Below are positions 27,486 through 37,461 of a stretch of 64,000 bases of DNA, piece by piece. Every line of letters starts with the position of its first letter. Position 1 is the stretch's first letter. The stretch is from NCBI RefSeq assembly GCF_000021745.1, contig NC_011666.1:4181001-4245000 (forward strand). The letters run 5' to 3'. The position numbers and the translations under genes are program-made. The notes beneath the pieces were generated by a model. The model searched no databases, was not told the origin of the DNA, and saw only the letters and a program-made list of their open reading frames with translations. The stretch is from Methylocella silvestris BL2. GTDB taxonomy: Bacteria > Pseudomonadota > Alphaproteobacteria > Rhizobiales > Beijerinckiaceae.

Positions 27486-27977
27486 TCAGCGCGCGGTGGC
27501 GATCGCCGGCGCGGATTGGGAGATTGGAGCCGTCAGGACTGGCGCGGGCTGCGCTCCCGGCGCCGTTTCAAAGCCATGCATGCGCAGGGCCCATTGATAG
27601 GCGACCAGCGCGCCCTTGATGCGGGGCAGAAACCATAATGACAACATAAGGGTCAGCGTCGGCCAGACCATCGCATGCAGCCAGATCGGCGCATCCGGCC
27701 AGAATTCCTCGCAGGCGAGCATCAAAGTGCCGATAATATGCCCGACGACGAATATCGTCGCATAGGGCGGCGCGTCGTCCGCGCGGTGATGGTGCAATTC
27801 CTCGCCGCAGTTCGGGCAGGCGGGGTTGACCTTCAGGAAACGGCCAAAGATCCGGCCTTCGCCGCAGGCCGGGCAACGCCCCATGAAGCCGCGACGGATC
27901 GAGCGCCAGATCGGGCGATCCCGACTTTCGTCTTTTCCCGGCGCGATAGCGGCAAAACCCGGCGCAGACGTAGCCAT
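27486..27977 (-). CDS. DUF983 membrane protein with two zinc-ribbon motifs
   Basis: A 163-aa protein. The N-terminal half has CPACGEGRIFGRFLK and CPNCGEELHHHRADDAPPY, two CxxC knuckles that probably hold one zinc. Two membrane helices follow (about 85-105 and 112-132). ATG 27977 (MATSAPGF) is preferred because it has a GGGAG ribosome site seven bases upstream; an upstream ATG (27998) lacks one. DUF983 genes often sit behind rnr in this class. Function is not known. Confidence 0.88.
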   Translation of the reverse strand: MATSAPGFAAIAPGKDESRDRPIWRSIRRGFMGRCPACGEGRIFGRFLKVNPACPNCGEELHHHRADDAPPYATIFVVGHIIGTLMLACEEFWPDAPIWLHAMVWPTLTLMLSLWFLPRIKGALVAYQWALRMHGFETAPGAQPAPVLTAPISQSAPAIATAR

Positions 27978-28076
27978 AAATGTCTCCCTTTCGCTCATTT
28001 CATGTGAAATGGGCCTTTGCGGCCCCAATTGCTAGCGCCTTGGCGTCGCAGGCAGGGCCCGATAGGATCGGCAAGC

Positions 28077-28478
28077 TCAAGCGCCGGCGGCGTCCTTCGC
28101 CAGCGCGGCGAGCGCCTTGCCGAGCGCGGCGACCGCCTTTTCGGCGCCCTCGCCGAATTCATGCCTGGCGGCGATCCAGGCAGGCTCCGTATAAGTCAGC
28201 CAAACCTTGTTGTCGGCGTCCTGCCAGATCAGCGCCTTCAGGGGGAGGTCGATTCCGATCCGTTGATCCGCCTGCATCAAGGGCGTTCCGGCGCGCGCAT
28301 TGCCGAAAATCAGCAACAGCGTTGGCCGCAGCGGCAGGCCGGCGCTCGCGGCTCCGGCGGCGTGATCGATCCGGGCGAAGAGCGTCACATCATGAGTCTT
28401 TAGCGCGGCTTCGAGGCGGCGCGCGGTTTCCTCGACCGGAAAAGCGCTTGGAATTGTGACCAGCCCATTGTCGGCCAT
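28077..28478 (-). CDS. DUF302 domain protein
   Basis: A 133-aa cytoplasmic protein with the DUF302 pattern: EETARRLEAALKTHDVTLFARIDHAAGA at about 15-42, LLLIFGNARAGTPLMQADQRIGIDLPLK, and WLTYTEPAWIAARH. ATG 28478 follows AGGAG eight bases upstream; a start at 28508 would add ten residues. Some family members may bind metal or a small ligand; role unknown. It follows rnr by 33 bases on the same strand. Confidence 0.87.
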   Translation of the reverse strand: MADNGLVTIPSAFPVEETARRLEAALKTHDVTLFARIDHAAGAASAGLPLRPTLLLIFGNARAGTPLMQADQRIGIDLPLKALIWQDADNKVWLTYTEPAWIAARHEFGEGAEKAVAALGKALAALAKDAAGA

Positions 28479-28511
28479 GACCGGCTCCTGAATTTGCGCC
28501 GCGACCAAAGG

Positions 28512-30875
28512 TTAGCGTCGGCCGTATTTTTTCGCTGCGCGCTTGGCGGCCGCCTTTGGCGCGCGGGCGCCTGGCGCGCCTCCGGTCACCATCTCGAACC
28601 GCAGAGCGCCGGCGAGGGGCGCCGCCTCGACCAGCTTCACCGTGACGATGTCGCCGAGCCGATGCATCTTGCCGGTGCGCGACCCGACCAGCGCATGCAG
28701 CCGTTCGTCGTGACGAAAATAATCATCGCCCAGCATGCTCGCCGGAATAAATCCGTCGGCGCCCGTGTCGGCCAGCCGGATGAACAGCCCGGCGCGGGTC
28801 GCGCCTGAAATGCGGCCCTCGAAACTCGCGCCGATCTTGTCGGCGAGATGGGCGGCGATCAGGCGCTCGACCGTCTCGCGTTCGGCGGCCATGGCGCGCC
28901 GCTCTGCGGCCGAGATCTGCGCCGCAATCTCCGGCAGTTCGGCGCGGGAGGCCGGCGTAAGCCCGTCCGTTCCAAGGTCCAGCGCCGCAATCAGGGCGCG
29001 GTGAACGATCAGATCGGCATAGCGCCGGATCGGCGAGGTGAAATGCGCGTAGCGGTGCAAATTGAGGCCGAAATGTCCGTAATTCTCGACGACATATTCG
29101 GCCTGCGCCTGCGTGCGCAGCACGATTTCATTGACGAGATGCTCATTCTCGGTGTCTCGGACCTGCGCCAGGATGCCGTTGAATTGCTCCGGCCGCAGCA
29201 CCTGGCCCTTCGCCAGCTTGATGCCGATCGTGCTCAAAAATTCCGCAAGATTATTCAGCTTTTCGAGCGAGGGCTCGTCATGGGCGCGATAGATCAGCGG
29301 CTGACGCTTGGCCTCGAGCGTCTCCGCTGCGCAGACATTGGCGAGGATCATGAACTCTTCGATCAGCCGATGCGCGTCGAGCCGTTCGGGGATCACCACC
29401 CGGTCGACTGTGCCCTCCGTGTTCAGCAGGATCTTGCGCTCCGGCAGATTAAGCTCGAGCGGCGAGCGCTGGTCCCGCGCGCGCTTCAGCGCCGCATAGG
29501 CGTCATAGAGCGGCGCAAGAACGGGCTCGACCAGCAGGCCGGTCGTCTCGTCCGGCGCGCCGTCGATGGCGGCCTGCGCCTGCGGGTAGGAAAGCTTCGC
29601 CTCGGACCTGATCATCACGCGATGGAAATCATGGCTGAGTTTATGCCCGTCGGCGGCGATGACGATGCGCGCAGCGAGAGCCGGGCGGTCCTCGCGCGGG
29701 CGCAGCGAGCAGAGATCGTTGGAGATCCGCTCTGGCAGCATCGGCACGACGCGATCGGGAAAATAGACCGAATTGCCGCGCGTGAGCGCTTCGCGGTCAA
29801 GCGCCGAACCGAGCCGCACATAGGCGGCGACGTCGGCGATGGCGACGCGCAGGACGAAGCCGCCGGGGTTGCCGGGGTCGGGATCGGGCTCGGCCTCGAC
29901 CGCGTCGTCATGGTCTTTGGCGTCGGCCGGATCGATGGTGACGAAGGGGATTTTGCGCCAGTCCGCGCGCCCGCTCATATCCGCGGCGCCGGCTTGTTCG
30001 GCCTCCGTGAGCGCAGAGGGGCTGAAGACATTCGGGATTTTATGCGAATGGATGGCGATGAGGCTGACCGCCCTTTCGCTTTCGAACGCGCCGATGCGCT
30101 CGCGCACCCGCGCCGAGGTCAGTCCAAGCCGGCCGGTGCGCAGCATCTCGACCGCGACGAGATCGCCGTCGCGCGCCTCGCCCTCCTGTCCCGGCAGGAC
30201 GTCGAGTTCGCCGCGGCTGGCGTTTCTCTTGTCGATCGGCGCGACGCGTCCGCCGCCGCCGGGATTTTGCCGGAAAATGCCAAGGATCTGCGTTTTCGCC
30301 CGTTCTAGCAGCTTGACGACGCGGCCAGTGTAAGAGGGCTCGTTCGGCTTGGCGTCCGGGATCGGCTCGACGCGCAGCAGCGCGCGATCGCCGATGCCCG
30401 GCTGCGGAACGCCGGGCCGTTTGCGATGCAACACGGGCACGATAATCTTCGGGGCGCGGCCGGAGGCCTCGTCCCAGTTGACCGGGGCCGCCAGAAAATC
30501 GCCGTCGCGATCGCGGGTGTAGAAATCGGCGAGCACGGTTACCGGCAGGAGTCCGGCGCGATGCAGTCCCTTGCGGCGGCGCTCGATGGCGCCGTCCTGC
30601 TCCAGCTCCTTCAGCATCTGCTTGAGGGCGATGCGGTCGGCGCCCTTGATATCGAAGGCGCGGGCGATTTCGCGCTTGCTGATCTTGGCCGGGCGCCGTC
30701 CCGTCGCGCCTTCGCCGGATTGCGCCTCGCGCTCTCTGGCGATGAAGGCGATGATCTCTTCGCGGGTGGGCGTCGCCCCGCCCGACTCCTGTTGCGCCTC
30801 GGCGGCGCCGTCTTGATGCTGCGCCCGAGGGGCGCTGCTTTGGCCGGACTTTCTTGTCCCGGCTATTTTGTTCAC
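28512..30875 (-). CDS. rnr: Ribonuclease R
   Basis: A 3'-5' exoribonuclease that degrades structured RNA. 787 aa. A winged-helix-like N-terminus, cold-shock domains, then the RNB catalytic domain with the Asp cluster DPADAKDHDDAVEAE (about 310-325) and RIRRY-like TSPIRRYADLIVHR, an S1 domain near 690-760, and a basic Ala/Lys tail. GTG start at 30875 overlaps the topA stop by four bases, so it is coupled to topA. Confidence 0.96.
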   Translation of the reverse strand: MNKIAGTRKSGQSSAPRAQHQDGAAEAQQESGGATPTREEIIAFIAREREAQSGEGATGRRPAKISKREIARAFDIKGADRIALKQMLKELEQDGAIERRRKGLHRAGLLPVTVLADFYTRDRDGDFLAAPVNWDEASGRAPKIIVPVLHRKRPGVPQPGIGDRALLRVEPIPDAKPNEPSYTGRVVKLLERAKTQILGIFRQNPGGGGRVAPIDKRNASRGELDVLPGQEGEARDGDLVAVEMLRTGRLGLTSARVRERIGAFESERAVSLIAIHSHKIPNVFSPSALTEAEQAGAADMSGRADWRKIPFVTIDPADAKDHDDAVEAEPDPDPGNPGGFVLRVAIADVAAYVRLGSALDREALTRGNSVYFPDRVVPMLPERISNDLCSLRPREDRPALAARIVIAADGHKLSHDFHRVMIRSEAKLSYPQAQAAIDGAPDETTGLLVEPVLAPLYDAYAALKRARDQRSPLELNLPERKILLNTEGTVDRVVIPERLDAHRLIEEFMILANVCAAETLEAKRQPLIYRAHDEPSLEKLNNLAEFLSTIGIKLAKGQVLRPEQFNGILAQVRDTENEHLVNEIVLRTQAQAEYVVENYGHFGLNLHRYAHFTSPIRRYADLIVHRALIAALDLGTDGLTPASRAELPEIAAQISAAERRAMAAERETVERLIAAHLADKIGASFEGRISGATRAGLFIRLADTGADGFIPASMLGDDYFRHDERLHALVGSRTGKMHRLGDIVTVKLVEAAPLAGALRFEMVTGGAPGARAPKAAAKRAAKKYGRR

Positions 30876-33805
30876 GCTTGTTTTGCCTGTTTCAGTTTTG
30901 CCGCCGCGGCCTTGGCGGCGGGTTTTTTGTGCGCCGCCGCGGCCGCCTTGGCGGCGGGTTTTCGGTTGGGCGACGGCTCGAATGGCGGATCTTCGTCATT
31001 GGCCGGCGCGGTTTTGTTTTTTGCATTCGGCGCCGCCTTCTTGGCGGCGGCCGAAGATTTGGCCGCCTTCTTCGGCGCGGCCGCTTTTCTTGGCCCGCCG
31101 CCCGCCGCTTCCTTGTCCTCGATCAGCCGGATCGCTTCTTCGAGGGTGATGGTTTCGGCGGAGGCGTCGCGCTTCAAAGTGGCGTTGGTCTTGCCGTGAT
31201 TGACATAGGCGCCGAAACGGCCGGCGCGCACGGTGATGGGGCCGCCGGACGGATGATCGCCGAGAAGACGGCCCTGCATCGGCGCCCCGCCGCCCGACGC
31301 TTTGGCGGCGAGCAGCGCCACGGCGCCCTCAAGCGTCAATGTGGTGGGGTCGGCCTCCTTCGGCAAGGTCGCGTTGATCTTGCCATGCGTAACATAAGGC
31401 CCATAGCGCCCGGCCTTGACGCTGACCGCGCCGCCGGCGGGATGTTCGCCCAAAACGCGGGCCGGAGCGCTCTCGGAGGCGCCAAACCGGCGTCCGGTGA
31501 GGCCGCTTTCCTTGGCGACGATGAGGTCGATCGCGCGATTGGCGCCGATCGAGATGATGTCCTCGTCCTTGGCGACATTGGCGTAGGTCTTGCCGTGCTG
31601 GACATAGGGCCCGTAACGGCCGATGCCGGCGACGATCGGCTCTTTCGATTCGGGGTGGCGGGCGACTTCGCGCGGCAGCGACAAGAGTGCGATCGCCTGT
31701 TCGAGCGTCAGATCGGCGGGCGCGATCGTCGGCGGCAAGGAGGAGCGTTTCGGCTTCTCGCCTTCGCCCTGCTGCACATAGACGCCGAAGCGGCCGTCGC
31801 GCAGGGTGATCTCTTCGCCGCTGTCGGGATCGACGCCAAGCGATTTGACGCCCGGACGCTCGCCTCCATTCGCCTCGGCGCCGTCGGGCGCAGCGAGGGT
31901 CCGCGTGAATTTGCATTCGGGATAGTTGGAGCAGCCGATGAAGGCGCCGAATTTGCCGAGCTTTAGCGACAGCTTGCCTTCGCCGCAGGACGGGCAGCCG
32001 CGCGGATCGGAGCCGTCTTCCTTCGGCGGAAAAATATGCGGCCCCAAAATCTCGTTCAGGCGGTCGAGCACCTCCGTCGTGCGCAGATCCTTGGTGCCGG
32101 CGAGGGCGCCCGAAAAATCCAGCCAGAAATCGCGCAGCACCTGCTTCCAGTCGATCTCATGGTTCGAGACCCGGTCGAGCTTTTCCTCAAGGTCGGCGGT
32201 AAAGTCATAGCCGACATAACGGGCGAAGAACGCCTCGAGGAAGGCCGTGACGAGACGTCCCTTGTCCTCCGGATGCAGGCGCTTCTTCTCGATCCGCACG
32301 TAATCGCGTTCGCGCAGCACGGCGAGCGTCGAGGCGTAGGTCGAGGGGCGGCCGATGCCGAGCTCTTCCATGCGTTTGACCAGCGTCGCCTCGGTGAAGC
32401 GCGGCGGCGGCTCGGTAAAATGCTGGTCCGCCTCGATGCGTTCGCGCTTCAGGCGCTCGTCCTTGGCCATATCCGGCAGGCGGGCGCTTTCGTCATCGTC
32501 TTCGTCGTCGCGCCCTTCCTGATAAAGTTTGAGAAAGCCGTCGAAGCGCACGACCTGACCGGTTGCGCGCAGATCAAGCTTGCGCGCTCCGGCCAGCGCC
32601 TCAATGTCCACGGTGGTGCGCTCAAGCTCGGCCGATTCCATCTGGCTGGCGATGGTGCGGGTCCAGATCAGCTCATAGAGCTTGGCCTGATCCGGCTCCA
32701 GCGCGCGGGCGACGGCGCGCGGCAGGCGGGCGAGGTCGGTCGGACGGATCGCCTCATGCGCTTCCTGCGCATTCTTGGCCTTCACCGTATATTTGCGCGG
32801 CGCCTTCGGCACATAGGCGTCGCCGAACTGGCGGGCGATCACCGACCTTGCGCTGGTGATCGCCTCGGGGGCGAGATCGACGCCGTCCGTTCGCATATAA
32901 GTAATGAGTCCGACCGTCTCGCCGTCGATGTCGGCGCCCTCATAGAGCCGCTGCGCGAGTTGCATGGTGCGGGCCGGCGCGAAGCCGAGCTTTCGCGAGG
33001 CCTCCTGCTGCAGCGTCGAGGTCGTGAAAGGCGCGGACGGGTGGCGCTTGGCGGGCTTGGCCTCGATCTCGGCGACGCGGAACGTCGCGTTTTCGAGATC
33101 GGTCTTGAAGGCGGCGGCCTCAGCCCCGGTCCCGACGTCGAGGCGCGTAATCTTCTTGCCGTCGGCGCCAACGAGCCGCGCCGTGAACGGGGCGTCCGCC
33201 TGCGTCCTGAGATGGGCGACGATCGACCAATACTCTCGTGCGACGAAAGCCTCGATCTCAAGCTCACGGTCGCAAACAAGCCGCAGCGCGACGGACTGCA
33301 CCCGCCCCGCCGAGCGGGCGCCGGGAAGCTTGCGCCACAGCACCGGTGAGAGATTGAAGCCGACCAGATAATCCAGGGCGCGGCGCGCCAGATAGGCGTC
33401 GACCAGCGCCACGTCGATCTGACGCGGATGCTGCATCGCCTCCAGCACGGCGGATTTGGTGATGGCGTTGAAGACGACGCGCTCGACCGGCTTGTCCTTG
33501 AGGACTTTCTTCGCCTTTAAAACCTCGAGGACATGCCAGGAGATCGCCTCGCCTTCGCGATCGGGGTCGGTCGCCAGAATGATCTTGTCGGCGTCCTTGA
33601 CGGCCCTTGCGATCTCGTTCAGCCGCTTGGCGGATTTGACGTCGACGTCCCACAGCATGGCGAAATCGGCGTCGGGATCGACCGATCCGTCCTTGGCCGG
33701 CAAATCGCGGACATGGCCATAGGACGGGTAAACCTCATAGCCCTTGCCGAGGTATTTATTAATGCTCTTAGCCTTCGCCGGCGATTCGACGATGACGACA
33801 TACAT
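30872..33805 (-). CDS. topA: DNA topoisomerase I
   Basis: Type IA topoisomerase that relaxes negative supercoils. 977 aa from ATG 33805 (MYVVIVESPAKAK); a TTG three codons upstream is less likely. The Toprim domain has VESPAKAK and DPDREGEAISW; the active Tyr is Tyr303 in GLITYMRTDG. One Cys4 zinc finger (CPSCGEG...C.NYPEC) follows, then several GRYGPYV.HGK-type repeats (about 720-880). The last 75 residues are a Lys/Ala-rich basic tail with KPAAKAAAA repeats, resembling histone-H1-like tails and likely aiding DNA binding. rnr overlaps its stop. Confidence 0.97.
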   Translation of the reverse strand: MYVVIVESPAKAKSINKYLGKGYEVYPSYGHVRDLPAKDGSVDPDADFAMLWDVDVKSAKRLNEIARAVKDADKIILATDPDREGEAISWHVLEVLKAKKVLKDKPVERVVFNAITKSAVLEAMQHPRQIDVALVDAYLARRALDYLVGFNLSPVLWRKLPGARSAGRVQSVALRLVCDRELEIEAFVAREYWSIVAHLRTQADAPFTARLVGADGKKITRLDVGTGAEAAAFKTDLENATFRVAEIEAKPAKRHPSAPFTTSTLQQEASRKLGFAPARTMQLAQRLYEGADIDGETVGLITYMRTDGVDLAPEAITSARSVIARQFGDAYVPKAPRKYTVKAKNAQEAHEAIRPTDLARLPRAVARALEPDQAKLYELIWTRTIASQMESAELERTTVDIEALAGARKLDLRATGQVVRFDGFLKLYQEGRDDEDDDESARLPDMAKDERLKRERIEADQHFTEPPPRFTEATLVKRMEELGIGRPSTYASTLAVLRERDYVRIEKKRLHPEDKGRLVTAFLEAFFARYVGYDFTADLEEKLDRVSNHEIDWKQVLRDFWLDFSGALAGTKDLRTTEVLDRLNEILGPHIFPPKEDGSDPRGCPSCGEGKLSLKLGKFGAFIGCSNYPECKFTRTLAAPDGAEANGGERPGVKSLGVDPDSGEEITLRDGRFGVYVQQGEGEKPKRSSLPPTIAPADLTLEQAIALLSLPREVARHPESKEPIVAGIGRYGPYVQHGKTYANVAKDEDIISIGANRAIDLIVAKESGLTGRRFGASESAPARVLGEHPAGGAVSVKAGRYGPYVTHGKINATLPKEADPTTLTLEGAVALLAAKASGGGAPMQGRLLGDHPSGGPITVRAGRFGAYVNHGKTNATLKRDASAETITLEEAIRLIEDKEAAGGGPRKAAAPKKAAKSSAAAKKAAPNAKNKTAPANDEDPPFEPSPNRKPAAKAAAAAHKKPAAKAAAAKLKQAKQA

Positions 33806-34107
33806 TGATGACAATCCTTGATCTCCGCTGGAGGCGGGAGCCGCTGGCGGGTTTAAAACGGCCTTAAGCGGCGGGCCCTTGCCGGGAGTCGGCGCTCCCC
33901 TTCTATTGCGGCGCCGCGCAAATTTTGAGGCAGAACATGGGGGAGGGCGCTCCCTTAGTCAAATCGGGCCCCTCGGGACGGGAGCAGCGGCGGGCCTGGC
34001 GCAGCCCTTTATCCGCCGGGGCGGCCCGGAAAATCTGTGCGCAGGCAAGGCCGCCTTTCGCGCCAAGGCTATGACGGCAGGCCTATCATCCTGTAAGAGA
34101 TCGGCTC

Positions 34108-35058
34108 ATGTCGTACCATGATCGAGAGTTGACCTTCCCGCACCGGCATCTGCTCGGCATCGAGGGGCTTTCGCCGCAGGATATCGATGTGCTGCTCGAT
34201 CTTTCGGAGCACGCGATCGAAGTGTCGCGCCAGGTCGAGAAGAAGCTCTCGACGCTGCGCGGCCGCACTCTCATCAATCTGTTTTTCGAAGCTTCGACCC
34301 GGACGCAGTCCTCTTTTGAGCTCGCCGGCAAGCGGCTCGGGGCCGACGTCATGAATATGTCGGTCGCCTCGTCCAGCGTCAAAAAGGGCGAGACCCTGCT
34401 CGACACGGCGATGACCCTCAACGCCATGCGGCCCGACATTATCGTTGTGCGCCACGCGCAGGCCGGCGCGGTGCATCTTCTGGCGCGCAAGGTCGATTGC
34501 TCCGTGGTCAACGCCGGCGACGGGGCGCATGAGCATCCGACGCAGGCGCTGCTCGACGCGCTGACGATCCGGCGCAACCGCGGCCGCATCGCCGGTCTCA
34601 TTGTCGCGATCTGCGGCGACATTCTGCATTCGCGCGTCGCCCGCTCGAACATCCTGCTGCTGACGGCGCTCGGCGCCCGCGTGCGCGTGATCGGCCCCTC
34701 GACGCTGCTGCCGGCCGGGATCGCGCGCATGGGCGTCGAAGTGTTCACCGACATGAAGCAGGGGCTGCAGGACGCCGACATCGTCATGATGCTGCGCCTA
34801 CAGCGCGAGCGCATGCAGGGCGGCTTCATTCCCTCGCCGAAAGAGTTCTTCCGTTTCTTCGGCCTCGACGAGGAAAAGCTCGGCTATGCGCGGCCGGACG
34901 CCTTGGTGCTGCATCCCGGCCCGATGAATCGCGGCGTCGAAATCGATTCGGCCGTCGCCGACGGCGGCCAGAGCCGCATTCGCGAGCAGGTCGAGATGGG
35001 CGTCGCCGTGCGCATCGCGGTGCTCGGCGCGCTCGCCGCCCATCTGCCTAACGAGTGA
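34108..35058 (+). CDS. pyrB: Aspartate carbamoyltransferase catalytic subunit
   Basis: Forms N-carbamoyl-aspartate in pyrimidine synthesis. 316 aa, with the carbamoyl-phosphate site [15 protein letters not shown] (about 53-67), [12 protein letters not shown] and the ending [11 protein letters not shown]. The 300-base divergent gap to topA holds no gene. Stop overlaps the next gene's GTG by four bases. No PyrI is seen; alphaproteobacterial forms pair with a dihydroorotase-like subunit. Confidence 0.96.
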   Translation: MSYHDRELTFPHRHLLGIEGLSPQDIDVLLDLSEHAIEVSRQVEKKLSTLRGRTLINLFFEASTRTQSSFELAGKRLGADVMNMSVASSSVKKGETLLDTAMTLNAMRPDIIVVRHAQAGAVHLLARKVDCSVVNAGDGAHEHPTQALLDALTIRRNRGRIAGLIVAICGDILHSRVARSNILLLTALGARVRVIGPSTLLPAGIARMGVEVFTDMKQGLQDADIVMMLRLQRERMQGGFIPSPKEFFRFFGLDEEKLGYARPDALVLHPGPMNRGVEIDSAVADGGQSRIREQVEMGVAVRIAVLGALAAHLPNE

Positions 35059-36440
35059 CCCGTGCAACCCGCGATCTCGCGAAAGGCGCCCAGGACCTTG
35101 CGAAAGACGCCCAAGTGAAGATGAATATTCCCGTCTCTCCGTCGGTCGCGCATCAGCCGCTGGCGCTGGTCAACGGCCGTCTTGTCGATGGGCAGACCTA
35201 TGATTGCGTGCGCGGCGGAATTCTCATCCTCGACGGGAAAATTCTCGATCTCGGCCCCGAAGTCGCGCCGAAAAACCTGCCCGTTCATTCGCGCGTGATC
35301 GACTGCGGCGGCGATTTCATCGCGCCGGGCCTCATCGACATGCGCGCCTTTGTCGGCGAGCCGGGCGGCGAGCATCGTGAAACGATCGCCACCGCGACGG
35401 CCGCGGCGGCAGCGGGCGGCGTCACAACGATTCTGGCGCGGCCCGACACCAATCCGCCGGTCGATGAGCCCGCCGTCGTCGATTTTCTGCTGCGCCGCGC
35501 CCGCGACACCGGCCGCGTGCGGCTCATTCCCTGCGCGGCGATGACGCAAGGGCTGCGCGGCGAGGAGATCGCCGAGATCGGGCTGTTGCAGCAGGCGGGC
35601 GCGCTCGCTTTTTCGGACGGCGCCCATTCCATCGCAAACTCCCGCGTGCTGCGCCGCGTGCTCTCCTATGCGCGCGATTTCGACGCGCTTATCATTCATT
35701 ATGCCGAGGATCGCGACCTCGCCGCCGAGGGCGTCATGAATGAGGGCGAATTCGCCACAAGGCTCGGCCTCTCTGGCATCCCGCGCGAGGCGGAGGCGAT
35801 CGCGCTCGACCGCGACATCCGCCTCGTCAACCTCACCGGCGCGCGCTATCACGCCGCGCTGGTGACGACGACGCTGTCGCTCGACATTATCGAACGCGCC
35901 AAGGCGGCCGGACTGCCGGTCACCGCTGGAACCTCGATCAATCATCTGACGCTGAACGAAAGCGATATCGGCGATTACCGCACCTTTCTAAAGCTTGCGC
36001 CGCCGCTGCGGCGCGAGGACGAGCGGCGCGCGCTCGTGGAGGCGCTGTCGTCCGGCCTGATCGACGTCATCGTGTCCGACCACAATCCGCAGGACGTCGA
36101 GACCAAGCGCCTGCCTTTCGCCGAAGCCGAGAATGGCGCGATCGGGCTCGAGACCATGCTGGCGGCGGGGTTGCGGCTTGTCGCCTCCGGCGAAGTCTCG
36201 CTGCAACGGCTGATCGGCGCCATGACGCTGCGTCCCGCCGAAATTTTGGGCCTGCCGCAGGGCCGGCTGCGGGTTGGCGCCCCGGCCGACGTCATCCGCT
36301 TCGATGCGGAGGCCGCCTATGTGGTCGATCCCTCAAAACTGCGCTCGCGCTCCAAGAACACGCCCTTCGACGAGGCGACCATGGAAGGCCGCGTGAAGCT
36401 GACGCTGGTCGAGGGGCGGATTGTGTTCGAGGAGGAGTGA
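35055..36440 (+). CDS. pyrC: Dihydroorotase-like protein (probably non-catalytic PyrC/PyrX type)
   Basis: 461 aa, amidohydrolase fold. Active dihydroorotases have an HxH metal motif after the first strand (DLHVHL-like); here the segment is [16 protein letters not shown], so both His are gone. HYAED, the carboxylated-Lys region and [12 protein letters not shown] are kept in part. This matches the structural PyrC' subunit that accompanies PyrB in several Rhizobiales; a separate active PyrC elsewhere would be needed. GTG 35055 overlaps the pyrB stop (GTGA), while ATG 35121 is an alternative that would skip a 14-residue duplicated segment. Confidence 0.88.
   Translation: MTRATRDLAKGAQDLAKDAQVKMNIPVSPSVAHQPLALVNGRLVDGQTYDCVRGGILILDGKILDLGPEVAPKNLPVHSRVIDCGGDFIAPGLIDMRAFVGEPGGEHRETIATATAAAAAGGVTTILARPDTNPPVDEPAVVDFLLRRARDTGRVRLIPCAAMTQGLRGEEIAEIGLLQQAGALAFSDGAHSIANSRVLRRVLSYARDFDALIIHYAEDRDLAAEGVMNEGEFATRLGLSGIPREAEAIALDRDIRLVNLTGARYHAALVTTTLSLDIIERAKAAGLPVTAGTSINHLTLNESDIGDYRTFLKLAPPLRREDERRALVEALSSGLIDVIVSDHNPQDVETKRLPFAEAENGAIGLETMLAAGLRLVASGEVSLQRLIGAMTLRPAEILGLPQGRLRVGAPADVIRFDAEAAYVVDPSKLRSRSKNTPFDEATMEGRVKLTLVEGRIVFEEE
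35076..35117 (+). repeat. 21-bp imperfect tandem repeat at the pyrC-like start
   Basis: Two adjacent 21-base units (35076-35096 and 35097-35117) match at 16 positions. In frame they encode LAKGAQD and LAKDAQV. If the GTG start is used, this gives the protein an Ala/Lys-rich N-terminal tag of about 22 residues; if ATG 35121 is used, it is leader. Confidence 0.7.
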
Positions 36441-36472
36441 GGACTCCTTCAGATTAGAAGCGGAGGCGACCA

Positions 36473-36958
36473 ATGCTGAAGCGCGAAGCTCCCGATTTTT
36501 CCGGCTGTCCCAATCTTGTCGTCATGATGCTTGGAATGCGGGCGCGCACGCTGCGCGCCTTCAGGAGGCTTGCCGGCTTTGGACGAAAGATAGAGGCCGC
36601 CAGCGGGGCCCGGCCGGATGGGCTGCTCCATGCGGACAACGCCATCATTTATGGACTTTATCCGTTGCATGTCGGCATGCGGTGGTACTGGCGCGACATC
36701 GACGCGCTCGAGGCCTGGGCGAAATCCGAGCCGCATCGCCTCTGGTGGAGCCAAATCATGGCGGACTCCGGCGGGACCGAATTCTGGCATGAGACCTATC
36801 ATATGCGCGGCGGCATGGAGGCGATCTACCTCGATATGACGAAACCGATCGGCTTCGCCAATTTCATGCCGATGGCTCCGGCGCGCGGAACGATGGCCAG
36901 CCGCCACAAGGAATGGGCGTCGCCCAGTGTGGGCGATTTGCCCACCGGCCAGAGCTGA
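36473..36958 (+). CDS. DUF4188 family protein (possible heme-dependent enzyme fold)
   Basis: A 161-aa protein with the DUF4188 pattern: LVVMMLGMRARTLRAFRRL at about 15-33, HVGMRWYWRDIDALEAWAKSEPH, and FWHETYHMRGGMEAIYLDM. The family is related to phenylacetaldoxime-dehydratase-like/antibiotic-monooxygenase folds, but activity has not been deduced here. ATG 36473 follows GGAGG seven bases upstream. It starts 32 bases after the pyrC-like gene and begins the accessory block. Confidence 0.82.
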   Translation: MLKREAPDFSGCPNLVVMMLGMRARTLRAFRRLAGFGRKIEAASGARPDGLLHADNAIIYGLYPLHVGMRWYWRDIDALEAWAKSEPHRLWWSQIMADSGGTEFWHETYHMRGGMEAIYLDMTKPIGFANFMPMAPARGTMASRHKEWASPSVGDLPTGQS

Positions 36959-37002
36959 TCCGGCCGCGAGCAGACGACCGGATCCTGTTCGTGGGGTAGG
37001 GG

Positions 37003-37434
37003 TTACCCTTCGCGGTTCGGAGTGCCGAGCACGTGGATGTTAGGCGGCAACATTGCGTTGTCGAAAGTCTGGGTGAACATCGGCGCCGCGAAGAACGCGA
37101 CCGCGCGCAAAGTCTCGGCGCCCGTGTTGACAAGATCGTGCCGCACAGGGGTCGGCAGCACGAAAACGCTCCCCGGCCCCACCTGATGCACGCTCCCGTC
37201 CTCCATCTGCAGCTCTCCGGAGCCGGCGAGAATATATTGCGTCTCCTCGGTGGCGTCGGTGTGCCAGCCGAGCCGGTCGCCCGCCTCGATTTCATAAACG
37301 ATGGTGGAGGATTGCGTCGTTCCGTGGCCGCCATAGGCGGCGAATGCGCCTGCCCAGCGGACTTTGGGGTCGTCGACGCCGCCGACTTGCGCTCTTGGAA
37401 GATCCTGGGTCGCAACGACAAAGACTGAAGGCAA
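37003..37434 (-). CDS. Single-domain cupin protein
   Basis: A 143-aa beta-barrel with the cupin motifs: GDRLGWHTDATEETQYILAGSG (motif 1, with His, His-like Thr and Glu at about 54-75) and PTPVRHDLVNTG (motif 2). The metal set H, E and H is largely intact (WHTDATEE, VRHD). TTG 37434 is the chosen start because cggagga lies seven bases upstream, an unusually good ribosome site for a TTG. It converges on the DUF4188 gene. Ligand unknown. Confidence 0.85.
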   Translation of the reverse strand: MPSVFVVATQDLPRAQVGGVDDPKVRWAGAFAAYGGHGTTQSSTIVYEIEAGDRLGWHTDATEETQYILAGSGELQMEDGSVHQVGPGSVFVLPTPVRHDLVNTGAETLRAVAFFAAPMFTQTFDNAMLPPNIHVLGTPNREG

Positions 37435-37461
37435 GGCTTGCTCCTCCGAAAGCGAGGGAAA

